A stretch of 64,000 nt of DNA from Pseudomonas syringae CC1557. GTDB lineage: Bacteria; Pseudomonadota; Gammaproteobacteria; Pseudomonadales; Pseudomonadaceae. Below are positions 37,324-46,957 of this stretch, piece after piece. The stretch is from assembly GCF_000452705.1 (NCBI RefSeq), contig NZ_CP007014.1:1860001-1924000 (forward strand). The letters are read 5' to 3'. A program made the position numbers and the translations under genes. The notes beneath the pieces are model-generated. The model made no database searches. It was not told the DNA's origin and worked only from the letters and a program-made list of their open reading frames with translations. How positions within the stretch are numbered: the first letter of the stretch is position 1; each line of letters begins with the position of its first letter.

Positions 37324-38084
37324 GCAGCGCTCCCGTTAACGACATCCGCAGTGCGAGGATGAGCAGAAAACAGCGTCAGCAGGCGCTCCGGCGTCAGGGC
37401 CGTGGCGGCGGGCTCGTCGAACAGTACCCGCCGATTGAGCCCGGTCACCTGATCAGCCAGCCGCCGCACGGCGTCCAGATCGTGCTCGATCCACAGCACC
37501 GTGATGCCGCTACGCCGCCAGTCACCGAGCAAGCGCTCGAACACTTGAATACCCGCTTCGTCGAGCGCCGACATCGGTTCATCCAGCACCAGCAATTGCG
37601 GCGCAGGGATCAACCCTTGTGCGAGCAGTACGCGCTGCCGTTCGCCGCCGGACAGCGCGCCCATGCGCCGTTTGCGCTTGTCCTGCATGCCGACCCTTTC
37701 CAGCGCCTCGCCAATCGCCGCCGCATAGTGCTTCGACAGGCCGAGAAACGCCGGACGTCGCTGACACATGGCCGCCATGAAATCGTCCACGGTCATGGGC
37801 AGCCCCCGGTCGAACTCCAGCGCCTGCGGCACATAGCCGATCAGACCCGGTGCGGCCGGCCATTGCAGGCTCAGTTGACCCTGATGCGGGGTCTGGCCGA
37901 GCAGCGTCTTGATCAGCGAACTTTTGCCGCCGCCGTTCGGCCCGACCAGCGCGTGGACGCTGCCGGCGCGCACGTTGAAATGAACCTGATCGAGAATCGT
38001 GGTGCGCCCGAGGGTCAGGCTCACCTGGTTGAATTCGATGCCCGGCCCCTGGCGGATGATGTCGAGGTGCTGTGCAGCCGTCAT
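37320..38084 (-). CDS. fpvD: Iron ABC transporter ATPase FpvD
   Basis: 254 residues with all ABC motifs: Walker A GPNGGGKSSLIKTLLG, Q-loop YVPQALEFDRG, signature LSGGERQRVLLAQGL, Walker B LLVLDEPMSALDE and the switch His in LWIEHDLDAV. It belongs to the ZnuC-type metal ATPases and energises FpvE. Overlaps of 4 bases with both fpvC and fpvE show tight translational coupling. Confidence 0.92.
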   Translation of the reverse strand: MTAAQHLDIIRQGPGIEFNQVSLTLGRTTILDQVHFNVRAGSVHALVGPNGGGKSSLIKTLLGQTPHQGQLSLQWPAAPGLIGYVPQALEFDRGLPMTVDDFMAAMCQRRPAFLGLSKHYAAAIGEALERVGMQDKRKRRMGALSGGERQRVLLAQGLIPAPQLLVLDEPMSALDEAGIQVFERLLGDWRRSGITVLWIEHDLDAVRRLADQVTGLNRRVLFDEPAATALTPERLLTLFSAHPRTADVVNGSAA

Positions 38085-39013
38085 GCGCCGGACTCCTGGA
38101 TTGCCCGCACTACCGTGTCGAGGTTGCCGGCCATTTCCTTCTCGTACTTGTCGGCGGTGTATTCGCCATAGGAAATGTGCGACAGCGGGTAGAGCTTGAC
38201 CCCGGATTCGCGCTGGATGGTGTCGACGTAGGTGGACGGGAAGTCCATCTCCGAGAAGATCACCTTCACGTCCAGTTCGCGCAGTTGGTCGATGGTTTTT
38301 TTCAACTGGCTCGGGCTGGGCTCGATGCCATGTGCTGGCTCGACCACCGCCGTCACTTCCAGGCCGAATTCGCGCAGCAGGTAGTCGTAGGCGGCATGCA
38401 CTGTGGCCACGCGCAGGTCGGCGTTGGGGGCCTTGGTCAGCTTGGCCAGAGCGTCGGCGCGCATCTGCCGCAGGCGCTTGCCGTAGGCGCGGGCATTGGT
38501 GGTGTAGGTTTTGGCGTTGTCCGGGTCCAGTTTGCCCAGCTCGCGGGCAATGTTGTTGACCTGGGCGATGGACGCACTGATCGACAGGAACGTGTGCGGG
38601 TTGACCACTTTGCCCGCGCCGCGCGCCGCTACCCCGGTGGCGGCCAGCAACGGCACGTCGGCGTTGGCCTCGATGGTCTTGATGTTCGGCGTTTCACTGG
38701 CCGCGATCATGCGGTCGGCAAAATCGTCATGACCCACGCCATTGAGCACGATCACGTCCAGCGAGCCGATGCGCTTGATGTCTTCGGCGCGCGGTTCGTA
38801 GGCATGCGGGTTGAAACCGGCCGGGATCAGCGGCACCACCTCGGCCTTGTCCCCGACAATGTTGCTCACGTAGCTGTAATACGGGTGCAGAGTGATGCCG
38901 ATACGCAGGCGCTTGGCCGGGTCGGCGGCGTAGCTGGAGGGCGCGAGCACGGCGGCAAACAGGCTCACCAGCAGAACGCGAAGAAAAGGGCGACGTTTGA
39001 ATGAAATAGGCAT
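38081..39013 (-). CDS. fpvC: Periplasmic iron-binding protein FpvC
   Basis: 310 residues from the ATG at 39013 (MPISFKRRPFLRVLLVSLFA); longer in-frame extensions run into fpvK and are rejected. Signal peptide to about SSYA. ZnuA-type metal-binding protein with candidate ligands in LHPYYSYV, NPHAYEPR, NPHTFLS, EPAHGIEPS and FSEMDFPS. P. aeruginosa FpvC (PA2407) takes Fe2+ released from ferri-pyoverdine. A 35-base gap separates it from fpvK, the only gap in the operon. Confidence 0.92.
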   Translation of the reverse strand: MPISFKRRPFLRVLLVSLFAAVLAPSSYAADPAKRLRIGITLHPYYSYVSNIVGDKAEVVPLIPAGFNPHAYEPRAEDIKRIGSLDVIVLNGVGHDDFADRMIAASETPNIKTIEANADVPLLAATGVAARGAGKVVNPHTFLSISASIAQVNNIARELGKLDPDNAKTYTTNARAYGKRLRQMRADALAKLTKAPNADLRVATVHAAYDYLLREFGLEVTAVVEPAHGIEPSPSQLKKTIDQLRELDVKVIFSEMDFPSTYVDTIQRESGVKLYPLSHISYGEYTADKYEKEMAGNLDTVVRAIQESGA

Positions 39014-39048
39014 GGGCAAGCGGTCTTCTTTCAAAGGAATGCGAAGTT

Positions 39049-39615
39049 TCAGTGCGGGTGCTGACGGGTCACGCCAGCATCGAATTGCGCGATGACCTGC
39101 TTCCAGCCTGCATCGATCAGGACCTTGTCGCCGAGGTCGCTGACAGCGGTTATCGAGGCGCTGCGGTTGATCCAGATGTCGGGCTGCTCGCCCGAATCGA
39201 CACGCATCAGAAACGACCCGGCCACGCTCGGCGTCTGGCTCAGGCCCAGGTAGGACTGACCGACCATTTGCCAGGCATGACCGCCCCGGCTGACCGAACT
39301 GGCGTCCTGGGCGAACGGCGCGAAGCCTTCTTCGCCCAGTTGCTGTGGGGTGATCGGCGTTTGCTGCTCGGCTGCCAGCAGGCGGATTTCGTCCAGCGTC
39401 ACGCGCAGGTCGGCGTAGATGCCCTGTTCGGCAGCGGTCAGGTCGCGGCGTGCATCGAGCTGATGGCTGGCAACGCTCTGCACGTCCTGCTTGTCGCGGT
39501 GCAGGCTGACCACGCTTGCCGCAGCGGCCAGGATCAGCAGGCACAGCAGCAGAACGTACAGGGTTTCATGCCCGGCACCTGCCGGACGGATGATGTGTCG
39601 GGTCGGCGCACTCAT
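39049..39615 (-). CDS. fpvK: Membrane-anchored protein FpvK
   Basis: 188 residues with one N-terminal membrane segment (ETLYVLLLCLLILAAAASVV) and a periplasmic remainder (LRVTLDEIRLLAAEQ, RGGHAWQMVGQSYLGLSQTP). It matches by order and topology P. aeruginosa FpvK (PA2406), part of the FpvGHJK inner-membrane complex that improves ferri-pyoverdine reduction. Catalytic role unknown. It overlaps fpvJ by 4 bases. Confidence 0.8.
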   Translation of the reverse strand: MSAPTRHIIRPAGAGHETLYVLLLCLLILAAAASVVSLHRDKQDVQSVASHQLDARRDLTAAEQGIYADLRVTLDEIRLLAAEQQTPITPQQLGEEGFAPFAQDASSVSRGGHAWQMVGQSYLGLSQTPSVAGSFLMRVDSGEQPDIWINRSASITAVSDLGDKVLIDAGWKQVIAQFDAGVTRQHPH

Positions 39616-39944
39616 GGGCTTGGGATATCCGCCTGATCGATTTCCACCACATGCCCGGGACCGGCGTCGAACAGCACGTAGAACTCGGAAGCCGGGCGCT
39701 TGAAGGTCACGGTCGAGTCCTCGCCGAGCTTGCCGGGTACCAGAATGGTTTCGTCGTAGCCGATCACGTCGAGGGTCACTCCCGGCGCGCCGCTGCCGTC
39801 GGAAAAACCGCCGGTGCAGCGGATTTGTTCGTTATCGATCTGTTTGCATTCGCACATCGGGTTGTGCGCCAGAGCGTTGCCGCTCAGGCCGAGCAGGCAC
39901 AGCGCACTGGCCGTCAGCCAGCGCAGGGAAGGGCGGGCACTCAT
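39612..39944 (-). CDS. fpvJ: Periplasmic protein FpvJ
   Basis: 110 residues from the ATG at 39944, overlapping the fpvH stop by 4 bases. Signal peptide SLRWLTASALCLLGLSGNAL, cleaved after ALA. The short mature protein has a CECKQIDNEQIRCTGGFSDG segment with three cysteines, possibly for a disulfide or metal, and a beta-rich end (GPGHVVEIDQADIPSP). It corresponds to P. aeruginosa FpvJ (PA2405) in the pyoverdine reduction complex. Confidence 0.8.
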   Translation of the reverse strand: MSARPSLRWLTASALCLLGLSGNALAHNPMCECKQIDNEQIRCTGGFSDGSGAPGVTLDVIGYDETILVPGKLGEDSTVTFKRPASEFYVLFDAGPGHVVEIDQADIPSP

Positions 39945-40483
39945 GGTTTGGCTCCTTGTTTCTTCAGCCACGCGACCGTAGTCGGCGAAGCCTGTTGCAG
40001 AGGGATGGAAGTCTGATGCACGGCGCCGTCCCAGCCTTCCATGGTGATCCACAGGTCTGAATCGGGGCTGGTGGTTTCCGGAATCTGCATGAACGCACTC
40101 ATGCGGTAGCCGCCGCCGAAGAAAATCACCCCGGCAGTGCGCAGGCTGCGCGGTTTGCCGATGCGCAGGTAAGTGGCCTTGACGCGGTCGATGCAGGTGC
40201 TGCACAACGCGGCGTTGAAGCTTTTCATATAGCCCGACGGGCCGGACAGGCGCGGGGCTTCGCTGCGGTCTTCTGCCAGGCGCAGGCTCCACGGGCCGAC
40301 CTGAATCTCGCCGACCTCGCGCTGGCCAAGGCCCTGATCGCCGCGATCCAGCGAGACGTCGGAGAAATACTTGGGCATGAAACCCAGCGGGATCAACACC
40401 AGCAGCACGTTGATGTGAAAGCGCCACTTGTGCCAGAAGCGGCTGAGCGACGAAACAGGTGGTGCGACAGCGACCTTGCTCAC
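39941..40483 (-). CDS. fpvH: Membrane-anchored protein FpvH
   Basis: 180 residues with one N-terminal membrane segment (HINVLLVLIPLGFMPKYF) and a periplasmic domain. A Cys-x-x-Cys occurs in NAALCSTCIDRVKATYLRIG and a Gly-rich stretch in GVIFFGGGYRMSAF. Position and length fit P. aeruginosa FpvH (PA2404), helper of the FpvG reductase. It overlaps fpvG and fpvJ by 4 bases each. Confidence 0.8.
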   Translation of the reverse strand: MSKVAVAPPVSSLSRFWHKWRFHINVLLVLIPLGFMPKYFSDVSLDRGDQGLGQREVGEIQVGPWSLRLAEDRSEAPRLSGPSGYMKSFNAALCSTCIDRVKATYLRIGKPRSLRTAGVIFFGGGYRMSAFMQIPETTSPDSDLWITMEGWDGAVHQTSIPLQQASPTTVAWLKKQGAKP

Positions 40484-41694
40484 AGGCTGTTCTCCGGGGT
40501 GCGGGCCGTCAGCGGCGAGGTGTTTATCTCCGGGGTGTATGCGGCAGGCCTGGCTCGGGCTTCACGCTTGAGTGCATTGATCGTTGCTATCGCAGTGCGC
40601 TTGCTCCAGATCAACAGACCGCTGAGCACCATCATGCTCAGCAGCAGGCCGAAGAACGCCCAGATCAGCTTGATCCAGATACCGCCAAAGTCGCCGGTGT
40701 GCAGCGGGCGCATGGATTCGGTGACGAACTCCAGCTTGTTGCGGTCCGACAACAGGTGCGAAGCGGCTATTTCACCGCTGTACGGGTTAATTTCAGCGGT
40801 CTGGAACATCAGCGGATACCAGCTGCGCCCGCCCACCTGCATGTTGCTGTAGGCATTGAACGGCGGAGTGATGAAGCTGGCCTCAAGACCCGGAATCCGC
40901 TCTTTGGCGATTTCCACGGCCTTCGCCAGGCTGATGGTCGGCGCCGGGCTGCCGTCGGCAGTCAGCGGCACGGCGTTGTGCGGGATGATCGAGGCGACCT
41001 GGGATTTGCTGGAAATACTGATCTGGTTATCGCCAAGAATCGCCTGAATCAGAAACCAGGTGCCGGTGATGGAAATCACTGCGATGAACCAGATCGACCA
41101 CACGCCACTGAGCCGATGCAGATCGCCCCAGAAGATCCGTGGGCCTTGGCTGAAACGCACGGGCTTGAAGAAACCGCGCCAGAATTTCTTGTAGACCACC
41201 AGCCCGGTCACCAGCGAAGCCAGCAGCGGCAGACCGAGAATCGACACCAGGTACCAGCCCCACGAGTAACCATTGGTGAACGGCACCAGCCACCAGCCGT
41301 GCAGGGCGCGTGTGAAACGGCGGAAATCGAACGATGGCGTGAGGCCTTGAATCACCCCGGTGTAAGGGTTGACGTACGCCGGGACCGAGCGTCCGTCCGG
41401 GTAAGTGACGAACACACTCAGGGCGAAATAGTCGCCGTCGGGTTGCATGATCGTGCCGACGATCAGCTCAGGTTCGTTGCGTTCGATGGTGGCGCGAATC
41501 TGTTCGAAATTCATCCGTTGCGCATCGTCGGAGGGGCGGTTGTCGCGCATCTCCGGGTTGGCCAGCCACATGATTTCCTTGCTGACCACCGCCAGCGTGC
41601 CGGTCACGCAGACGATCAGCACGAAGAACCAGATGGGCAGGGCAAGCCAGCTGTGGACGAGAAACCAGATTTTTGAGCGGGACTTCTTCGACAT
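40480..41694 (-). CDS. fpvG: Inner-membrane ferri-pyoverdine reductase FpvG (PepSY family)
   Basis: 404 residues from the ATG at 41694 (MSKKSRSKIWFLVHSWLALP); a GTG at 41715 is the alternative. PepSY-associated membrane protein with four spans: WLALPIWFFVLIVCVTGTLA, GWYLVSILGLPLLASLVTGL, WSIWFIAVISITGTWFL and IWAFFGLLLSMMVLSGLLIW. Histidines in VHSWLALP, RALHGWWLV, DLHRLSGVW could bind haem or metal. In P. aeruginosa FpvG (PA2403) reduces Fe3+-pyoverdine in the periplasm, freeing Fe2+ for FpvC. First gene of the operon; a Fur-like site lies about 95 bases upstream. Confidence 0.88.
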   Translation of the reverse strand: MSKKSRSKIWFLVHSWLALPIWFFVLIVCVTGTLAVVSKEIMWLANPEMRDNRPSDDAQRMNFEQIRATIERNEPELIVGTIMQPDGDYFALSVFVTYPDGRSVPAYVNPYTGVIQGLTPSFDFRRFTRALHGWWLVPFTNGYSWGWYLVSILGLPLLASLVTGLVVYKKFWRGFFKPVRFSQGPRIFWGDLHRLSGVWSIWFIAVISITGTWFLIQAILGDNQISISSKSQVASIIPHNAVPLTADGSPAPTISLAKAVEIAKERIPGLEASFITPPFNAYSNMQVGGRSWYPLMFQTAEINPYSGEIAASHLLSDRNKLEFVTESMRPLHTGDFGGIWIKLIWAFFGLLLSMMVLSGLLIWSKRTAIATINALKREARARPAAYTPEINTSPLTARTPENSL

Positions 41695-41786
41695 GGATAA
41701 GCAATCTCGATTCACGGTATTGAGCGGCCATCAGGCTGGGCGCTCTGTGCACACGCGGGCAAATAAAGCCCCGCATTCAATTAAAG

Positions 41787-41806
41787 ACGAATGAGAATGA
41801 GATTCC
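41787..41806 (-). promoter_or_regulatory. Possible Fur site upstream of fpvG
   Basis: ACGAATGAGAATGAGATTCC carries GAATGA-GAATGA-GATTCC hexamer units like degenerate Fur boxes. It lies about 95 bases upstream of fpvG in the divergent fpvG/SyrP-like gap. I saw no PvdS-type element facing fpvG in this gap. Confidence 0.45.
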
Positions 41807-41894
41807 TCTAGGAATATTTTGCGTTTAAATGAAAAAAATTGTTTCAGAGGCATCGAAGGTCAGGCGCAGCGGGCTCGAAATGACGCGAGACGGC

Positions 41895-41918
41895 TAATTT
41901 TCCAGCCGGGAAGTACGT
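41895..41918 (+). promoter_or_regulatory. PvdS-type promoter for the SyrP-like gene
   Basis: TAATT, 16 bases, CGT, 70 bases before the ATG at 41989. It has the same variant -35 and spacing as the pvdG promoter. Confidence 0.75.
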
Positions 41919-41988
41919 TCAATCTGCACATGGGTGTTGCGCCAGGCCGCAGGGGTTCGGGCGCTTTTGCCACCAAGGGAGAGACATC

Positions 41989-42966
41989 ATGAGTCATGCG
42001 TTGAGTTTGGATATCCGGCCGCTGCTGGCAGGGGCGGGCAGTTTGCCCATGGTGGTGCAGGCGCCCGAGCCAGGTCTGGACTTGATGGAAGCGCTGGGCG
42101 AGTTCAAGCCGCTGGTGGCTGAGCACCTGTACAGCGCGGGCGGCATTCTGTTTCGCGGCTTCGAAGTCGGCGGGGCTGAAGTGTTTCGTGAATTCGCGGC
42201 GGGTTTCGGTGATCCGCTGCTTAATTACGAGTTTGGCTCCACGCCGCGCAGCAACGTGACCAAGGGCGTTTATACCTCGACCGAATACCCGGCGCATCAG
42301 AGCATCCCGCTGCACAACGAGCAGGCCTACACGCTGGATTGGCCGATGAAAATCTGGTTCTACAGCATGATCGCGGCGCAGACCGGTGGTGAAACGCCGA
42401 TTGCCGACAGTCGGGAAATCTACCGGCGCATTCCGGCGCGCATCCGCGATCGCTTCATCGACAAAAAGCTGATGTACGTGCGCAACTACGGCAACGGGCT
42501 CGATGTGGAATGGAGTCAGGTGTTCAATACCGAAGACGAAAGCGTGGTCGAGGCCTATTGCCGGGCACACAACATCGAATGCGAATGGAAAGACGACGGC
42601 GAGCTGCGCACCCGGCAGATCTGCCAGGCCGTTTCTCGCCATCCGGTAACGCAGGACACGGTCTGGTTCAACCAGGCGCACCTGTTCCACATCTCCAACC
42701 TGCAACCGGAAGTGCGCGAAACCCTCCTGGACGTCGTGGACGAGGAAGACCTGCCGCGCAACGTCTATTACGGCGACGGCTCGCCTATCGAAGAAAGCCT
42801 GCTGGACGAAATCCGCGGCGTGCTCGACGCCTGCACCGTCAGCTTCCCGTGGCTGGAAAACGACGTGCTGATGCTCGACAACATGCTCACCGCCCACTCC
42901 CGCGCGCCGTTTACCGGCAAACGCAAAGTGGTGGTCGCCATGGCGCAGGGGCATTCGGATAAGTAA
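41989..42966 (+). CDS. SyrP-like Fe(II)/2-oxoglutarate oxygenase, probable aspartyl beta-hydroxylase
   Basis: 325 residues, a TauD-superfamily enzyme close to SyrP of syringomycin synthesis. The iron facial triad is visible: His109 and Glu111 in SIPLHNEQAY, and His303 in NMLTAHSRAPFTGKRK; Arg305 or Arg312 would hold 2-oxoglutarate. SyrP hydroxylates Asp while bound to the NRPS carrier domain. Two downstream NRPS modules read as Asp, and P. syringae pyoverdine contains two beta-hydroxy-Asp iron ligands, so this gene is the obvious source of both hydroxyls. It has its own PvdS-type promoter and is divergent from fpvG. Confidence 0.88.
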   Translation: MSHALSLDIRPLLAGAGSLPMVVQAPEPGLDLMEALGEFKPLVAEHLYSAGGILFRGFEVGGAEVFREFAAGFGDPLLNYEFGSTPRSNVTKGVYTSTEYPAHQSIPLHNEQAYTLDWPMKIWFYSMIAAQTGGETPIADSREIYRRIPARIRDRFIDKKLMYVRNYGNGLDVEWSQVFNTEDESVVEAYCRAHNIECEWKDDGELRTRQICQAVSRHPVTQDTVWFNQAHLFHISNLQPEVRETLLDVVDEEDLPRNVYYGDGSPIEESLLDEIRGVLDACTVSFPWLENDVLMLDNMLTAHSRAPFTGKRKVVVAMAQGHSDK

Positions 42967-43065
42967 GCGCCGTCAGATCACCGTGGCTTTAGCCCACCTG
43001 CTCTAAAAGGCTTTTCGACCGCGATGGCACTGACGACGCAGAGTGCGACGTTAGTGACGGCTGAG

Positions 43066-43162
43066 TCCTGGCGCTGATCCGGGGTAACTCGGCAAGGATG
43101 CCGAGTTAGCTGCACCGGGCCATGGATGGCCCGTTGCGGCGACCCCCGGATCAGTGTCAGGA
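43066..43162. repeat. Three-stem palindromic intergenic element
   Basis: An outer perfect stem TGATCCGGGG (43075-43084) / CCCCGGATCA (43144-43153), extended outward by partial pairing to 43066 and 43162, encloses two hairpins: TAACTCGGCA-AGGA-TGCCGAGTTA (43085-43108) and CGGGCCAT-GG-ATGGCCCG (43116-43133). A further inverted repeat CTACTTTG / CAAAGTAG lies at 43212-43234. Closely similar sequences are familiar between genes in many Pseudomonas genomes and are sometimes misannotated as proteins. No coding function is likely. Confidence 0.75.
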
Positions 43163-43300
43163 CGAAGGAACCCGACGAAGTCGGGCCGGAAACCGGAGCG
43201 AAGGGGTTTGCCTACTTTGGCCCCATCAAAGTAGGTCGCCGAGGGGCGAAAAGGTGACTTGAGCCGGACACCCATATACCTGACAACACAGAGCCGCTGT

Positions 43301-43343
43301 GTGACGCAGAGCGTCACGAAAGGCATTACCACGCAGAGCGTGG
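43301..43343. repeat. Small palindromes related to the 139-bp repeat
   Basis: GTGACGCAGAGCGTCAC (43301-43317) and CCACGCAGAGCGTGG (43329-43343) share the ACGCAGAGCGT core with the tandem repeat after mbtH at 35092-35500. The remaining gap to 43547 shows only the PvdS-type promoter. Confidence 0.7.
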
Positions 43344-43469
43344 GAACGAGGGTCGGGATAGCCGGCTTGATTATCGTGCCTGCACTCCGAGTAGGCATGC
43401 AGTTCTGGATGCCCTGCGTCTTCTCTTGAGTCTGCGGTGCAATGCAGAGCCACACCTGAGAAACCTTTC

Positions 43470-43492
43470 TAAATATTTCCCCGCCAATTCGT
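43470..43492 (+). promoter_or_regulatory. PvdS-type promoter for the side-chain NRPS genes
   Basis: TAAAT, 15 bases, CGT, 55 bases before the NRPS start at 43548. The spacing is one shorter than at the other three sites, so the match is slightly weaker, but the position is right. Confidence 0.65.
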
Positions 43493-43547
43493 TCTTGTTG
43501 ATACGACCCCGCCTGACGGTCAGCCCCATTCAGCAAGGATTCGACCC

Positions 43548-46500
43548 ATGAACCCCGAACACGCCCAGAAACTCGCTCGTCGTTTTGTCGAGTTGCCCCT
43601 TGAAAAACGTCGCCTGTTTCTCGACGGCATGCGCAAGGAAAACATGGATTTTGCGTTGTTCCCGATTCCTTGCTGCGAAGGGCTGGCCGAGCGCGACGGG
43701 CTGTCTTATGCCCAGCAACGCATGTGGTTTCTCTGGCAACTGGACCCGCACAGTGCGGCCTACAACCTGCCGATGTCGGTGTGCCTGAACGGTCCGCTGG
43801 AGCTGCCGCTGCTGGAACGGGCTTTCAGTGTGCTGGTCGAGCGGCATGAAAGCCTGCGCACCACCTTCGGTCAGGAGGGCGACCAGGCGTTTCAGCGCGT
43901 TGCACCGCCAGCGCCGGTCAGCATCCGCCTGACCGATCTGAGCGATTTGCCGACCGAGCAGCGCTGGGCAAGTGCGCGTCAGGCCATGGCCGAACAGGCC
44001 GTGCAAACCTTCGACCTGCAGCGCGGGCCACTGTTTACCGTGCAGGTATTGCGCCTCGCCGAACAGGAACACCTGCTGCTGCTCAACCTGCATCACATGA
44101 TCACCGACGGCTGGTCGATGAACGTGCTGATCGACGAATGGCTGCGCGGCTACGACGCCTTGTTGGCCGGCAAGCCGCTGCCATTCCAGCCGCTGATCGT
44201 GCAGTACCGCGACTATGCCGTCTGGCAGCGCAGCTGGCTGGAGGCTGGCGAACAAGAGCGTCAGCTGGAGTACTGGCGCAAGCATCTTGGCGAAGAACAC
44301 CCGGTACTTGAACTGCCCACGGACCGACCGTACCCGGCACTGCCCAGCCATGACGGCGCTCGCCTGGAACTGGCGCTGGAACCCGAGCTGCTGCGCAACC
44401 TGAAAATCCTCGCACAACGGCAGGGCGTCACGCTGTTCGTGGTGCTGCTGGCGACCTTCAAAAGCCTGCTGCATCGCTACAGCGGGCAGACCGACATTCG
44501 CGTCGGCGGCCTGATCGCCAACCGCACCCGCAGTGAAACCGAAGGGCTGATCGGCTGCTTCATCAACACGCAAGTGCTGCGCAGCGAAGTCACCGCACAG
44601 ACGCGCTTTGTCGATCTGTTACAAACTGTGCGCAATGCCTCGACCGGTGCCCAGGCGCATCAGGAATTGCCGTTCGACGCCATCATCGACGCCTTGCAGC
44701 CTGAACGCAGCCAGAGCCATAACCCGCTGTTCCAGGTGATGTTCAATCACCAGCCGGTGGTGGCCGATCTGCTGGACAAACAGCTGAGCGGCGGCCTGCG
44801 CGTGGCCAATCTGCCCGCCGAGCAACAGGCACTGGCCCAGCGCTCGCACGCCGCTGCCAGCGACCTGATGCTCGCCACCAGCGGCGAAGGCGAGCAACTG
44901 AACGCAGCCTTCACCTATGCCACCGACATTTTCGACGAATCGACCATCGTTCGTCTGGCCGCACACTGGCGCAACCTGCTGACGTCGGTCTGTGCCGATC
45001 CGCTGCAAACCATCGCCGAGCTGTCGATGCTGGCGGCCGACGAGCGCAGGCACCTGCTGGCTGTCGACAGCGTCAGCAAAGCCGACACCGCAATCCCCGC
45101 GCATCGCCAGTTTGAGGCGCAGGTACTGCACACGCCAAACGCCCCGGCACTGATCCTCGCCCGTGAAGGTCAATCGCCGAGCCTGACTTACGTCGAACTG
45201 AACGAGCGCAGCAACCGTCTGGCCTGGCAACTGCGCGAGCACGGTGTGGGGCCGGACGTGCTGGTCGGCGTCGCGCTGGGCCGTTCGCTGGACATGCCGA
45301 TGGTGCTGCTGGCTGTGCTCAAGGCGGGCGGTGCCTACGTGCCGCTGGACCTCAGCACGCCGAGCGAGCGTTTGCGTCATGTGCTGCAAGACAGCGGCCT
45401 GAAGCTGCTGCTGACCCACAGCGAACAGCTGACCAGACTGCCTGAAATGGCTGACATTCAATGCCTGTGCATCGATCAGATGAACAGTGAAGCCGCCAGC
45501 ACACAAAACCCGCAAGTCGCAATCGATTCGGCCAGTCTGGCCTATGTGATTTACACCTCCGGCTCGACCGGCCGACCCAAGGGCGTGGCGATCAGTCATG
45601 GCGCATTGGCCGAGTTCGTCACGCTGGGCGCGGACTACAGCGACCTGCGCGAAGGCGACCGGGTCCTGCAATTCGCCACCCACAGTTTCGATGGCTTCGT
45701 CGAGCAGTTCTACCCGCCGCTGTGTCGCGGCGCGGCGGTGGTCATGCGTGATGAGCGTCTGTGGGACAGCGCCACCTTCCATCAAGCCATCGTCGAGCAC
45801 AACGTGACCCTTGCTGACTTGCCTGCGGCTTACTGGCTGACCCTGGTTCAGGATTTCGCTGCCAGCCCGCCTGTGCATTACGGCGCGCTGCGGCAGGTTC
45901 ACGTCGGCGGCGAAGCGATGGCCGTCGAAGGTCTGCGGCTGTGGCAACAGGCCGGACTTGGTCATGTTTGCCTGCTCAACACCTACGGTCCGACCGAGGC
46001 CACGGTGGTGTCGAGTATCCACGATTGCAGCGCGCTGACCCCGGAACAGGTGTCCTGGCGCGGCGTGCCGATCGGCAAAGGGCTGGCGGGGCGTCGGCTG
46101 TACATCCTCGACGATCAACTGAACCTGCTGCCGCAAGGCGCGGTGGGCGAGCTGTATATCGGTGGGCCCGGTCTGGCGCGCGGTTATCACGCCCGGCCGG
46201 GCCTGAGCGCCGAGCGTTTTGTCGCCGATCCGTTTGTGAGCGGTGAGCGTCTTTACCGCACCGGAGACCGTGCCCGACTGCGCGCTGACGGCGCTATCGA
46301 GTACATCGGTCGGGTCGATCATCAGGTGAAAATCCGCGGTTTCCGCATCGAACTGGGTGAAATCGAGTCGCGCCTGCAGCAATGCACGGGGGTGCGTGAA
46401 GCGGTGGTGCTGGCCGTCTCGCTGTCAGGCAGTACGCAACTGGTGGCCTATGCCGTGCCGAACATTACGGCGATCCGCGACAGCGAACAACTGGCACTGC

Positions 46501-46957
46501 GCCAGAGCATCCGTACCCAACTGCAAGCCAGCCTGCCGGACTACATGGTGCCGACACATGTGCTGCTGCTGGCGGAACTGCCGCTGACGCCCAGCGGCAA
46601 ACTGGACCGCAAGGCCTTGCCTGCGCCCGATGCAAGCCAGTTGCAGGCCCGGTATCGCGCACCGCACAGCGAAGCGGAAACCTGCCTCGCCGCCATCTGG
46701 CAGGAAGTCCTGCACGCCCGCAGGTCGGGCTGGACGACCACTTCTTCGAGCTGGGCGGTCACTCGCTGCTCGCCGCGCAAGTGATTGCCCGGATCAAGAC
46801 CCGACTGGGCGTCAGCCTGCCGCTGCGCGTCCTTTTTGAGAAACCGCTGCTGAGCGACCTCGCTGCCGAAGTGGCACTGCTGACCGACAACACAACGGAT
46901 AACGACTGGAGCGACATGGACCAGTTCATGGATTCACTGGAGGAATTTGGCGCATGA
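43548..46957 (+). CDS. Pyoverdine side-chain NRPS, one C-A-T module, probably Lys (single-base frameshift)
   Basis: Starts [20 protein letters not shown], then a C domain ([11 protein letters not shown] near residue 181), an A domain ([11 protein letters not shown] near 669) and a carrier. The frame breaks at 46716-46721: ...VLHA then RRSGW, where inserting one C restores [20 protein letters not shown] and a natural end in SLEEFGA at 46957. The repaired stop overlaps the next ATG (46954) by 4 bases, which strongly supports the repair. As given, the frame ends at 46784 and the carrier serine region is lost. My eye-read code is about D-G-E-A-H-G-T-V; Lys is assigned because it is the first side-chain residue known for P. 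syringae pyoverdine. Repaired length 1136 residues. Confidence 0.85.

Noticed and set aside
38081..39544. Longer 487-residue version of FpvC
   Set aside because: The extra N-terminal part overlaps fpvK out of frame; the signal peptide starting at 39013 fits the family.
43051..43536. 161-residue minus-strand frame before the side-chain NRPS genes
   Set aside because: It runs through the palindromic repeat element and the PvdS-type promoter; repeat-derived frames like this are common false genes.
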